DNA from: Funiculus sociatus GB2-C1
GTDB lineage: Bacteria; Cyanobacteriota; Cyanobacteriia; Cyanobacteriales; FACHB-T130
Reading direction: 5' to 3'
Assembly: GCF_039962115.1 (NCBI RefSeq)
Contig: NZ_JAMPKJ010000052.1
Span: forward strand, 1-40,732
DNA length: 40,732 nucleotides
The translations under genes and the position numbers were made by a program. The notes below the pieces were generated by a model. The model saw nothing but the letters and a program-made list of their open reading frames with translations. It was not told the DNA's origin and did not search any database. Positions within the stretch are counted from its first letter, which is position 1. The number at the start of each line of letters is the position of its first letter. This document shows positions 25,806 through 35,119 of this stretch, one piece after another.

Positions 25806-28800
25806 ATGAATCCGAAAAGCTTGGAATGGCAGATTTTTGCAGTGGTTGCCAAAATCACGGGACATGGAGTGGAAGATTTAGAGCGAGATATGTTCCTAGA
25901 GGCTGACCTGGGCTTCGACTCCATTAAGATGGTGGAACTGCTCAACGCTCTGATGCAACTGATTCCAGAGGAACAGCAAGCAGAATTTATGCAAGCAGTG
26001 CCTTTGCAAACTTTGATGCAGTTGCAGACTGTAGGAGAGGTGGTTCGAGCCGTTGAAAATTGGTTACTTCCCCAAAAACAAGAATTTAAAACGTCCCCAA
26101 CTAGTTCATTGCAACAATCTGAAGGAACGTCCACCCAACTGGAACAAAAGCGGAGAGACAATTGGAAATCAGTTAGTAGCCTGGAACAGCAGATCTTTGC
26201 AGTGGTTGCCAAGATCACGGGACATGGAGTGGAAGACTTAGAACGAGATATGTTCTTGGAGGGTGACTTAGGCTTCGACTCGATCAAAATGGTGGAACTC
26301 CTGAACGGTCTGATGCAACTAATTCCAGAGGAACAGCAAGCAAGATTTATGCAAGCAGTGCCGTTGCAAAATTTGATGCAATTGCAGACTGTGGGAGAAG
26401 TTGCTCAAACAGTTGAAAACTGGTTAATTCCCCAAGCCAAAGAAGTGACAGTCTCCTTAAGCAAATTGTCACCGCAGCCTGAGAAGATATCTAGCCAAGT
26501 GGAAGCGGAAGTTGAAATTCTCCATGCCCAAAATATCTTCCTTGCAGCTCACTGGGCTGTATCTTCCTGTAGTTTGTGTTCTACGTTACGTTTGAATGGG
26601 CCTTTTGCTCCTGACGTTGTCCAGCAGAGTTGGAAAGACCTGATTTTACGTCACCCGATGCTAAGGGCACACTTTTCTATACCTACAGGTGCAACCAGTT
26701 TTAGGGATTACCGACTGGTCGTACTCGCCAATCCAACTCCCCCAGAGATTTCCATAACCGATTTAAGGCATTGCGATCGCGATACTCAAGAGCAGATCAT
26801 AACAGAGGAAGTAAACCGATGCATCAATGCCAAATGGTCACTAGAGCAATGGCCTTTGCATCGATTTTTCGTATTTCGTCTTGAAGATTCAGTCTATGAA
26901 CTCTTTTTTACTAACCATCACTTAATATCTGATGGTTTGAGCAATCAAATAGTGTTACGCGAATTCATGGAGATTTATGGTGCGAAACTCAGTAACACTG
27001 AGCCTAATTTGCCTCCACTAACTCCAGTGAAAGATTACCTTAAATTTGTCCAGGCAATTAATAGTTGGCAGGAACCGCAGGCGGAGCAGTCACTGCAAAA
27101 CTATTTAAGCAAGCAGGGCAAGGACAAATTCTTCTGGAATCCGAAAGAAGATACCATCACTGCGACTCATTCCAATACCCGTTCCTTACGCTATCGATTA
27201 GGTCGCGATGTCACAACCCATTTGATTGCCTGCACCCGCGATTGGCGATTACCTCTGACTTCTCTGCTAGTAGGAGCGTATCTACGGGCTATTGAAAAGT
27301 TTGGAGAATTACCTAGCTCCGTTATCCTTAATATTCCAACCAGTGGTCGTATCTATCCTGGCGTGGATGTCTCCGATGCTGTTGGCTGTTTTGCTCAGAA
27401 CGTAGCGCTTAGTTTCAATTCTCCAAGCTCTGGTGAAGACTGGGAAACGCTACTGCATGAAGTTCACCGCGAAATCCTAGCCGCATTAGTTGCCAATTAC
27501 GACAGCGCTCAAACCCGCCGGATGGGTACTTCACTCCAAGAAAAGGTCATGTTGGACGATGGAAAAATTCCTAACACTACTGCTAGCTTAATCAGAGCTG
27601 GTGTGAAATCTAATCTGTTCCTTTCCAATATTGGTCAAACCCATCTTGAAGCCCAGTATGGTTTTGTGAGGGTACTCGATTATCGGGCCGCTACTGTAAC
27701 CAATATTGGCAGTTTAGACACCTTGGTGGAAATATTTAATGATTGTTTGTACTTAAACACTAATTATGATAGCAGTTTCTTCACAGAGTCCTTCGTAGAT
27801 GCCTTATGTAGACAGTTTATTGCACAGATAGAGAAATTAGCCTCGCTGAAAATTCAGCCCCAACAAGCTACCCAATCATTCCAAGAGTCAAGAGAGGATA
27901 GGTTCATTGAGTCCCAAATCCGACAGATAACTGAGGAAATCTGCCATGAGCGCATTACTCCCGCTGATATGGACAGAGATTTGGAAGCAGACTTGGGCAT
28001 AGATTCTCTGAGTCATATCCGTCTAGTTACCCGACTCCAAAGTCTTCTCAAAGAAGTAGATCGCGAGACCTTAATGAACTGTAGAACGCTACGGGAAATG
28101 GTCTGTGTACTTAGCAAAAAACAGTCGCTTCCGGCTTTAGAAAGCCAACCCGTTGCTGAAGACAAAAAGTTTCTAGAAATTCCTTATCTACAGATTGTAG
28201 AGCAAGCCCGACGCACCCCTGACGCCGTGGCTGTTCTTGATGAGACGACTCAACTCAGCTACCAAGAGTTGCACCGTCTTTCCAACCAGGTTGCCAATTA
28301 TTTGAGGAGTCAGGGAGTGGGGGCTGGTGACCTCGTGGGCATCATGATGCGACGCGGATCCCTAATGTTGGTAGCAATTCTCGGTATCCTTAAGGCTGGG
28401 GGAGCTTACGTTCCCTTAGATCCCTCCTATCCGGCAGAACGAATTCGATACATGCTCGAACATGCCGAAATCGGGATTTTGCTGAGTGAGCACTCGTTGA
28501 CCTCCAAATTAGCAGAATCCCTGACTCGGCAGTTACCGTTGCATACTCTGATGTTCTTGGACGAGGGGGAATACTTTGATAATGGTCAAACATTGACGCA
28601 AGTAGATAGAAACACTTGGTCAAGTTGGTCGGATAGGGAGCCAATCTGGGTCAATACCCCAGACGATCTGATGACAGTGTTATACACCTCTGGCTCCACG
28701 GGTCGTCCTAAAGGGGTCATGCTCAATCACCGAGGCTACATGAACCGCTTACAGTGGATGCAGGATGCCTTCCAACTCCGTTCCGGCGATCGCATAGCCC

Positions 28801-31800
28801 AGAAAACGTCTTGCTGTTTTGACATATCGGTATGGGAACTATTCTGGCCGTTGATGGTGGGAGCCACGGTTTGTCCTATAGAAACGGAAACAGTGAAAAA
28901 TCCCTGGCGGTTTGCACAGTGGATGAAGGACACCCAGATCAACATTGCCCATTTTGTCCCTTCCTTGTTTGGAGAATTTCTCAGTGCATTGGAAGCCGAA
29001 TCGTGGACTTTCCCCGACCTTCGCTGGTTAATCTTTAGTGGTGAGGCTTTACCCGGACCTTTCATTCAACGTTGGATTGACAAGTACGGCATGAAGGTTG
29101 GGCTTGCTAATCTGTACGGCCCCACCGAAGCGTCCATAGATGTAACCGCCCATATCATTCGTCAACGTCCTGGTGAGCAGGGAGAGAACTGTATTCCTAT
29201 CGGCAAACCCATTGACAATGTCTATATCGTCATCCTGGACGAACAAATGCAGCCGATGGCACCAGGACAATTGGGAGAACTTTGGATTGGAGGCGTACAA
29301 CTAGCTAAGGGTTACCTCAAAGATCCACAACGCACATCAGAGGCATTTCGCGCCAATCCCTTCCCCCACATTCCAGGAGAACACTTATACCGAACTGGGG
29401 ATTTAGCCAAGGAATTACCAGACGGAAGTTTTGAATACCATGGACGCATCGACCACCAAGTCAAGATACGGGGTTTCCGTATCGAACTGGGAGAAATAGA
29501 GAGTGTGCTCAATAGCCACCCAACAGTTCACGAAGCGGCTGTTTTGGCTGTAGATTATGGTAACGGGCAGAAAAGGTTGGTAGCTTGGTTAGCGGGTCGT
29601 CAGGTAGACAATAAACAAATCAAGGAACACCTTGCTCACCGATTGCCGAATTACATGATTCCCCACCGCTTGGAATGGTTACCAAGCCTACCCAAGACCC
29701 ATAATGGTAAGCTCGATCGCAAAGCTCTCCAAGATCTATTGAGTGATGGGCACTCGACACCGGACAAGCGCGAGATTGATGGATCTGATGAATACCTGCC
29801 TTTAGGGCCTGCTCAACGCTGGCTGATGAAATACTTTGAGCCTCCGTATCAATGGACTGGGTACACGCGTTTTCGTTACCTCCAACCCTTGGATACGGAT
29901 GCTTTCAACAAGGCGCTTAACCTAGTAGTGGAGAGCCATTCTGCCCTGCGTACCGTATTTGTCCTACGCGATGGACAATGGTGTCAACAATTAATCCGTC
30001 CAGAAAAACCGCTAACTACAGAAGTCTACGACGGTAGTCATCTGGAAGCTGAACAACGCGATCGCGAAATCCGCAACCTGATCGAGCAAATCGGTCAACA
30101 AATCAGAATCGACGAGTGGCCCTTGCTGAAGGTAATTGTTGTCAAGGTTCATGAATCATGCTACGACATTGCCATAATCGGGCATCATATAATCGGCGAT
30201 TTGCTGAGTTACACTGCGGTTTTCAATCAATTCTGGTTGGTCTATAACCAGATTTTTTGTAACCCAAGCGAGAGCCCAGAAGGTAAGCTTCCTAAACCTT
30301 CTTATACAGACTACGTGCGCCTGCTTCTGGAAGAAGAAAAACGGGGAGCCTTGACCAGCCATGTTGATTATTGGAAATCTCAGTTTCCCTCTCAGGACTA
30401 TACCTTTCAGGTTCCCTGTGATCATGAAAAGGGAGCTAACGTGGAGGCTTCTGCCGCCAGCGAACAATTTACTCTCAAAAGAAGCGATAGCGACACGCTG
30501 TTACGTCGAGCCAAACAGCACTACGGGTGTAACTTGTACGCGCTTTTACTGGCACCCCTATACCGACTGATGGGCGAGTGGAGCGAACGGCATAGAGTAG
30601 TACTCAGCCATCGCAGCCACGGTCGGAACCTGGGCAACAACCAAACGTTTATGGAAAGCGTCGGTAATTTCGCTGTCAATTTCCCTGTTGGGATAAAGGT
30701 AAGGCACGATGAACAGTGGAAGCAAACCGTCAAGCAAATTGCGGAAGCCTTTGACGCGCTGCCGATGAATGGTATCACGTTTGATTGGATAGCCGACCAA
30801 TTGCCGGGTTACATTTATCCCGATAACAATCTAACGCCGATAAGAGCCAATTACCTAGGTAACCGTACTGTTCCATCTTCTAAATTGTTCGAGTTTATAG
30901 AGGCAGACCGTGATCGTCGATTATCCCCTCCCGAACAGAAACGCACAACTCTGTTAGAGTTCTTCTTTTCCATCATTGATGGAACCTTACAGTTAGAAAT
31001 TGAATACTCACGCAATTTCCATCTTCCTGCAACTATCCGCAAGCTGGGCGAGCGCTACTTAGAGCTGATGCAGGAGATGCTGGCGGCTATCTTCGAGGCC
31101 AATACTCCATCATCAATCAGCCTGATTAGCATGAGTAACGGTCACCCACCTCGACGCGAGACTTATCCTAATGCCCTTCGCAATCTTCCGCTAGCTGGTA
31201 AAGTCGCCATTGTTACAGGCGGCGGACGGGGTATTGGTCGGGCGATAGCGCTCAAGCTGGCTGAACAGGGAGCTCACGTTGCAGTAGTGGCGCGTTCTTC
31301 CGCTCAACTCGAAGAAACTACGGCACAAATTCGGGAAATAGGCGGAGAAACAATAGCTATTCCTACTGACATCAGTGACCTGGATCGGGTCAAGGGCATG
31401 GTAGAAAGCGTAGTCAGCCAATTTGGAGGTCTTGATATTCTGGTCAACAATGCTGGAATTACAGGATTTGCAGCATTAGCTAATTCCGACCCTGCACAGT
31501 GGCGGCATATTGTTGAGGTGAATCTTTTTGGCACCTATTATTGCTGCCGCAGCGTTATTCCTCATCTCAGTCAACGCGGACAAGGAAAGATCGTCAATTT
31601 GGGTTCAGATTCCTCCTTGATTGGCTATCCCTTATTTAGTGCCTATGCTGCTTCAAAGCATGCGATATCGGGTTTAACTAAATCCCTAGCCGAGGAACTG
31701 AAACAGCAAAACATTCAGGTTAATGCGGTATGTCCTGCCTTTGTAAACACCGATCTGACTCCCAAAGCTTACCGACAGGAATCTATTCCGGTGGAACAAA

Positions 31801-31937
31801 TTGCTGAGGTGGTTTTGTTCCTTGCTTCACCCCAATCGAACAGCATCACAGGAGAATGCTTGAAGGTATTTGGCAAACAGGACATGTTTTTTTACGGCTC
31901 GAAGAACATGTTAGATCCTTTCAAGAATAAACAGTAA
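25806..31937 (+). CDS. NRPS-like megaenzyme: ACP-ACP-C-PCP-A-C-SDR
   Basis: There are 2043 residues. Two near-identical ACPs (Ser39 and Ser159, each in GFDSIKMVELLN) are followed by a condensation/acyltransferase-like domain (about 235-690, NHHLISDG with His371-His372), a carrier (Ser734 in GIDSLSHIRL), an adenylation domain (about 795-1310, LYTSGSTGRPKGVM, NGKLDRKAL), a second C domain (about 1332-1790, GHHIIGDL, last Gly lost) and a C-terminal SDR (about 1796-2043, VTGGGRGIGRA, NNAG, Ser1934, Tyr1947, Lys1951). The A-domain pocket reads DIWHISLIDK, close to the serine code DVWHLSLIDK. The carrier lies before, not after, the A domain. AGGGAGG precedes ATG 25806. It should take the PKS chain, add serine and reduce a carbonyl. 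Confidence 0.94.
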   Translation: MNPKSLEWQIFAVVAKITGHGVEDLERDMFLEADLGFDSIKMVELLNALMQLIPEEQQAEFMQAVPLQTLMQLQTVGEVVRAVENWLLPQKQEFKTSPTSSLQQSEGTSTQLEQKRRDNWKSVSSLEQQIFAVVAKITGHGVEDLERDMFLEGDLGFDSIKMVELLNGLMQLIPEEQQARFMQAVPLQNLMQLQTVGEVAQTVENWLIPQAKEVTVSLSKLSPQPEKISSQVEAEVEILHAQNIFLAAHWAVSSCSLCSTLRLNGPFAPDVVQQSWKDLILRHPMLRAHFSIPTGATSFRDYRLVVLANPTPPEISITDLRHCDRDTQEQIITEEVNRCINAKWSLEQWPLHRFFVFRLEDSVYELFFTNHHLISDGLSNQIVLREFMEIYGAKLSNTEPNLPPLTPVKDYLKFVQAINSWQEPQAEQSLQNYLSKQGKDKFFWNPKEDTITATHSNTRSLRYRLGRDVTTHLIACTRDWRLPLTSLLVGAYLRAIEKFGELPSSVILNIPTSGRIYPGVDVSDAVGCFAQNVALSFNSPSSGEDWETLLHEVHREILAALVANYDSAQTRRMGTSLQEKVMLDDGKIPNTTASLIRAGVKSNLFLSNIGQTHLEAQYGFVRVLDYRAATVTNIGSLDTLVEIFNDCLYLNTNYDSSFFTESFVDALCRQFIAQIEKLASLKIQPQQATQSFQESREDRFIESQIRQITEEICHERITPADMDRDLEADLGIDSLSHIRLVTRLQSLLKEVDRETLMNCRTLREMVCVLSKKQSLPALESQPVAEDKKFLEIPYLQIVEQARRTPDAVAVLDETTQLSYQELHRLSNQVANYLRSQGVGAGDLVGIMMRRGSLMLVAILGILKAGGAYVPLDPSYPAERIRYMLEHAEIGILLSEHSLTSKLAESLTRQLPLHTLMFLDEGEYFDNGQTLTQVDRNTWSSWSDREPIWVNTPDDLMTVLYTSGSTGRPKGVMLNHRGYMNRLQWMQDAFQLRSGDRIAQKTSCCFDISVWELFWPLMVGATVCPIETETVKNPWRFAQWMKDTQINIAHFVPSLFGEFLSALEAESWTFPDLRWLIFSGEALPGPFIQRWIDKYGMKVGLANLYGPTEASIDVTAHIIRQRPGEQGENCIPIGKPIDNVYIVILDEQMQPMAPGQLGELWIGGVQLAKGYLKDPQRTSEAFRANPFPHIPGEHLYRTGDLAKELPDGSFEYHGRIDHQVKIRGFRIELGEIESVLNSHPTVHEAAVLAVDYGNGQKRLVAWLAGRQVDNKQIKEHLAHRLPNYMIPHRLEWLPSLPKTHNGKLDRKALQDLLSDGHSTPDKREIDGSDEYLPLGPAQRWLMKYFEPPYQWTGYTRFRYLQPLDTDAFNKALNLVVESHSALRTVFVLRDGQWCQQLIRPEKPLTTEVYDGSHLEAEQRDREIRNLIEQIGQQIRIDEWPLLKVIVVKVHESCYDIAIIGHHIIGDLLSYTAVFNQFWLVYNQIFCNPSESPEGKLPKPSYTDYVRLLLEEEKRGALTSHVDYWKSQFPSQDYTFQVPCDHEKGANVEASAASEQFTLKRSDSDTLLRRAKQHYGCNLYALLLAPLYRLMGEWSERHRVVLSHRSHGRNLGNNQTFMESVGNFAVNFPVGIKVRHDEQWKQTVKQIAEAFDALPMNGITFDWIADQLPGYIYPDNNLTPIRANYLGNRTVPSSKLFEFIEADRDRRLSPPEQKRTTLLEFFFSIIDGTLQLEIEYSRNFHLPATIRKLGERYLELMQEMLAAIFEANTPSSISLISMSNGHPPRRETYPNALRNLPLAGKVAIVTGGGRGIGRAIALKLAEQGAHVAVVARSSAQLEETTAQIREIGGETIAIPTDISDLDRVKGMVESVVSQFGGLDILVNNAGITGFAALANSDPAQWRHIVEVNLFGTYYCCRSVIPHLSQRGQGKIVNLGSDSSLIGYPLFSAYAASKHAISGLTKSLAEELKQQNIQVNAVCPAFVNTDLTPKAYRQESIPVEQIAEVVLFLASPQSNSITGECLKVFGKQDMFFYGSKNMLDPFKNKQ
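25826..26425 (+). repeat. Tandem duplication encoding the two ACPs
   Basis: Units of about 220-240 bases recur with a 360-base period (25826-26065 and 26186-26425). Long stretches are identical, for example TCACGGGACATGGAGTGGAA. By eye roughly 85-90 percent of bases agree, and nearly all changes are silent. The pattern suggests a fairly recent duplication or ongoing gene conversion. Confidence 0.85.
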
Positions 31938-32045
31938 TGGCAGACGACAAAAGCCCAAACTGATCGCTTAAGCTGCCAACGCCCTACGGTTAATTTACTT
32001 TAGCTTAAGTCATCGGCAAAGCAGGTATCTCACCCAAGACTTAAG

Positions 32046-32459
32046 CTATGGCTGGAAGGAGAGAGGATAAGGGTTTCATGCGTTCAAGTCAGGACGGCAA
32101 CTGTCTACGAGTCAATATGATTGCAGCACTGTGTAACCAGCAACTGGTGGCTCCTTTTACAGTCGAAGGTTTTTGCAACCGAAGCGTATTCGAGATTTGG
32201 TTGGAAACCTGCTTGATTCCTCGGCTGCGATCGGGGTAAGTAGTGGTCATGGATAATGCCACGTTTCATAAAGGCGGACGAATTGAGCAACTGATTCAGG
32301 ACGCAGGCTCTCTCATTGCTGTACTAACCTACTTATTCACTAGACCTCAACAAGATTGAGCGATGCTGGTCCTAGCTCAAAAGTCGGTAAGCCAAGCAAC
32401 TTGACCAGTTTGAGTGTCTCCGCGATGCGATGGAGTATGTCCTGCACCTAGTGTCCTAA
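32046..32459 (+). pseudogene. IS630-family transposase relic
   Basis: Fragments in shifting frames read YGWKERG, then VNMIAALCNQQLVAPFTVEG and FCNRSVFEIWLETCLIPRLR, then VVVMDNATFHKGGRIEQLI with a catalytic Asp, then DLNKIERCWS with the final Glu, and finally DAMEYVLHLVS before a stop. There is a TAA where family members have Gln before VV-MDNATF, plus several small shifts. The N-terminal domain is missing. It fills most of the gap between the NRPS and MFS genes. Confidence 0.85.
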
Positions 32460-32510
32460 CCGCCCTGGCGGTTGCTATAACTCATAACTTTTGAATATAT
32501 AGGTTACAAA

Positions 32511-33695
32511 TTGAAAAAAACAATGCAGCAATCTTCTTCTACAAAAACGGGTTCTCTGTTCTCCACTCGGTTACTTGCCTTATACATCATCTCTTTTTCG
32601 GCTGGCGCATCCTTAGGAATTTTTAATCCTCTAATATCAACATTCATGGAGCAACGGCAGATTGATGAGGTATGGATAGGAGCAAATTCCACGGTCTATT
32701 TTCTGACCATCGCCCTTAGTACGCCATTGGTGGAGAAACTATTACGCCAAACTGGAATTCACCGCATCATGATGTTTGGTTTGTTGCTTACAAGTTTTAG
32801 CGCTCCTCTGTTTCCAATGACCGCGCAATTACCGTTCTGGTTTGTCATTCGCATAGTAATGGGCTTCGGGGTCTGTTGTTTCCTGGTCAGTGGGCAAACA
32901 GCATTGAATAATTTTTCTCATGAAAGCAACCGAGCAAGCGTTAGTGGGATATATTTTCTCGCTCTTGGCATGGGATTTGTTATTGGTCCAGTCATCGGTT
33001 CCCGGATTTACGCAATTTCTCCACAACTTGCATTTATTGTGGGAGGCGGAGTGCTTTTGTGTGGACTAGCTTTTGCTTGGCGCGACCTGCCCAGAAAACT
33101 TATTGTTTCTACACCGTCGCCTACTTCATCTTCAAAGATTTTAAATAAGCTTACATTGCCTATTTTTGGGGTATTTTCCTATGGCTTTGCTGAGGCTACC
33201 TTAATCACTTTATATCCCGTGTTCCTACTACGCCAGAACTACAGTGTGCAACAAATGGGTTATACCTTCTCTGTATTCGTAGTTGGAAGTATACTTAGTA
33301 CTGTTCCCGTTACTCAACTAGCAGACCGCTCCGGGAAGGTCAGAATACTTTTCATTAGCGTGTGTATTGGATTGTTGGCTAGCTTGGGACTGATTTGGGT
33401 AGAGACATACGAGATTGTCCTGTTCGTTTCCTTCTTGGCTGGAGCCAGTATTGGTCCAATTTATCCCCTGTGTCTGTCTTTAATTGGAGAGCAACTTTCT
33501 GAGGAGGAATTGCCCTCTGGAACTGCCTTATTTACTACTACATACAGCTTCGGTTGTGCTGCTGGACCTATCTTATCTTCCATAATGATGGAAACTTTTG
33601 GCGGTCGCCACTTATTCAGCTTGTGCATTCCACTTTATGCAATGTTATTACTACGTATTGGGTTACAACATCGAAATTTACGACGGTTTCAATAG
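32511..33695 (+). CDS. MFS transporter, probable product exporter
   Basis: At 394 residues with about 12 hydrophobic helices, this is a major facilitator superfamily carrier. Visible traits are the first helix after residue 20 (LLALYIISFSAGASLGIF), a motif C-like LALGMGFVIGPVIGSRI in helix 5 and a motif A-like loop QLADRSGKVRILF between helices 8 and 9. The frame opens with TTG 32511, with AGG eight bases upstream; an ATG at 32523 is the alternative. It is co-directional with the synthase genes and likely exports the product or gives self-protection. Substrate is inferred from context only. Confidence 0.88.
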   Translation: MKKTMQQSSSTKTGSLFSTRLLALYIISFSAGASLGIFNPLISTFMEQRQIDEVWIGANSTVYFLTIALSTPLVEKLLRQTGIHRIMMFGLLLTSFSAPLFPMTAQLPFWFVIRIVMGFGVCCFLVSGQTALNNFSHESNRASVSGIYFLALGMGFVIGPVIGSRIYAISPQLAFIVGGGVLLCGLAFAWRDLPRKLIVSTPSPTSSSKILNKLTLPIFGVFSYGFAEATLITLYPVFLLRQNYSVQQMGYTFSVFVVGSILSTVPVTQLADRSGKVRILFISVCIGLLASLGLIWVETYEIVLFVSFLAGASIGPIYPLCLSLIGEQLSEEELPSGTALFTTTYSFGCAAGPILSSIMMETFGGRHLFSLCIPLYAMLLLRIGLQHRNLRRFQ

Positions 33696-33797
33696 AATAA
33701 TAGTTTAATGATTCTCACAGTCTAGTTTTGAACCGCAACCCAGAATTTCTATCCTCTACTCGTAGATTTGGTCATTGACAGACAGCGATTTTCTCTC

Positions 33798-34559
33798 ATG
33801 TCCACATTAATCTTTTCTCCCTGGCTTGCTTGCCCCAAGCCCAATCCTCAGGCTCACCTACGTCTATTCTGCTTCCCCTATGCGGGGGGTGGTGCCTCGA
33901 CATTTCGCACATGGACGGATGACTTGCCAGCAGATATCGAGGTCTGCCCTGTTCAGCTTCCTGGTAGGGAAAACCGACTGGGGGAACAACCATTTACCCA
34001 ACTGTTGCCCCTCGTTGAGACGTTGGCATCAGCCCTCCGACCCTCTCTGAACATACCGTTTGCATTCTTCGGTCATAGTATGGGTGCCTTGATTAGCTTT
34101 GAACTAGCCCGTCAACTCCGCAGACAGGGCGCTCCCGAACCCGTTCACTTGTTTGTTTCTAGCCGCCCTGCTCCCCAACTACCCGATTTAGAACCCATCC
34201 ATCAATTGCCTGAAGCCGCCTTTGTTGCAGAACTATGTAGTCGTTACAATGGTCTACCGGAGGTATTGCTGCACAATACTGAGCTGATAAAGCTTTTTCT
34301 GCCGCTTCTGCGAACAGACTTTGCAATTTTTGAAACATATATTTACACAACTGAGGCTTCACTCGACTGTCCTATCTCTGCCTTCGGTGGCTTGCAGGAT
34401 AGTACGGTTAGCCAGGAAGATCTCTTAGCTTGGCGTCACCAGACTTGTAAGTCTTTCACACTGCAAATGTTTAACGGCGACCACTTCTTCCTGCAAGATG
34501 CCCGAACCCTCCTGTTACAGACTGTAGGTCAAGAGCTAATGCAGCAGATGAGCCTATGA
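33798..34559 (+). CDS. Type II thioesterase
   Basis: At 253 residues this is an alpha/beta hydrolase of the GrsT/RifR group. The start LFCFPYAGGGASTFRTW contains the oxyanion region, the nucleophile is Ser94 in FFGHSMGAL, Asp lies near ISAFGGLQDSTV and His in FNGDHFFL. Such enzymes remove wrong or stalled groups from carrier proteins; since no terminal TE domain is present on the NRPS, it may also release the product. I chose ATG 33798; the frame could extend to TTG 33768. Its TGA overlaps the next ATG (ATGA), which implies translational coupling with the PPTase gene. Confidence 0.92.
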   Translation: MSTLIFSPWLACPKPNPQAHLRLFCFPYAGGGASTFRTWTDDLPADIEVCPVQLPGRENRLGEQPFTQLLPLVETLASALRPSLNIPFAFFGHSMGALISFELARQLRRQGAPEPVHLFVSSRPAPQLPDLEPIHQLPEAAFVAELCSRYNGLPEVLLHNTELIKLFLPLLRTDFAIFETYIYTTEASLDCPISAFGGLQDSTVSQEDLLAWRHQTCKSFTLQMFNGDHFFLQDARTLLLQTVGQELMQQMSL

Positions 34560-35119
34560 AGACTTTTAATATGTTGTGGTTCTCTCCATCCGCTAACTTT
34601 GTACTATCCAAAGATGAAGTCTATGTCTGGCGTGCTTCTCCCAACCAACCCACATTGCTTGTTCAGCAGCTAGCACAAACGCTCTCTGTTAACGGGCAGG
34701 TAAAAGCCGACCGTTTCTGTTTGTATGCGGTTACGTGCGATCGCGAGATTGGCATCGACCTCGAACACATCCGCCCCATTTCTGACACCGAGCAGATCGC
34801 ACAACGCTTCTTTTCGGATCGAGAGTATGCTGTATTGTGTACGCTCCCTCAAAGCCAAAAGCAAGCAGCATTTTTTAATTGTTGGACTCGCAAAGAAGCA
34901 TACATCAAGGCAATGGGGCGACGTTTTTCGCTCCCTCTAAACCAATTTGAGGTTTCCTTGACACCGGGAGAGCCAGCAGCATTATTGGGTACTCTAGGAG
35001 AGCCACAAGAAGCTTCCCGTTGGTCGTTTCGAGAGCTAACTCCTGACCCTGAGTATGTGGCAGCTCTTGCAGTAGAGGGCAATGGCTGGCAACTTCAGTG
35101 TTTTCAGTGGTCAAGCTAG
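34556..35119 (+). CDS. Sfp-type phosphopantetheinyl transferase with an internal deletion
   Basis: This family transfers phosphopantetheine from CoA to carrier-protein serines. The C-terminal half is normal: IGIDLEHIRP (Asp68, Glu70 for Mg) and FFNCWTRKEAYIKAMG (Trp110, Lys113, Glu114, Lys118). The N-terminus (LSKDEVYVWRAS, QQLAQTLSVNGQVKADRF) is also family-like. Between Phe54 and Cys55 about 55-60 residues are absent, including the FxxGRxxLR region, the YGxxGKP segment and the FNLSHS CoA-contact motif. The reading frame is kept, giving 187 residues instead of about 240. The enzyme is probably inactive, so another PPTase would have to prime the cluster's carriers. It overlaps the thioesterase gene by four bases. 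Confidence 0.88.
   Translation: MKTFNMLWFSPSANFVLSKDEVYVWRASPNQPTLLVQQLAQTLSVNGQVKADRFCLYAVTCDREIGIDLEHIRPISDTEQIAQRFFSDREYAVLCTLPQSQKQAAFFNCWTRKEAYIKAMGRRFSLPLNQFEVSLTPGEPAALLGTLGEPQEASRWSFRELTPDPEYVAALAVEGNGWQLQCFQWSS

Noticed and set aside
25793-26287. 164-codon minus-strand frame with internal repeats
   Set aside because: It is the antisense of the tandem ACP DNA, so the repeats are inherited from the coding strand.
13482-35119. Columbamide- or serinolamide-type cluster
   Set aside because: Serine and FAAL fit, but there is no halogenase, methyltransferase or thioester reductase, and the SDR and P450 do not match.
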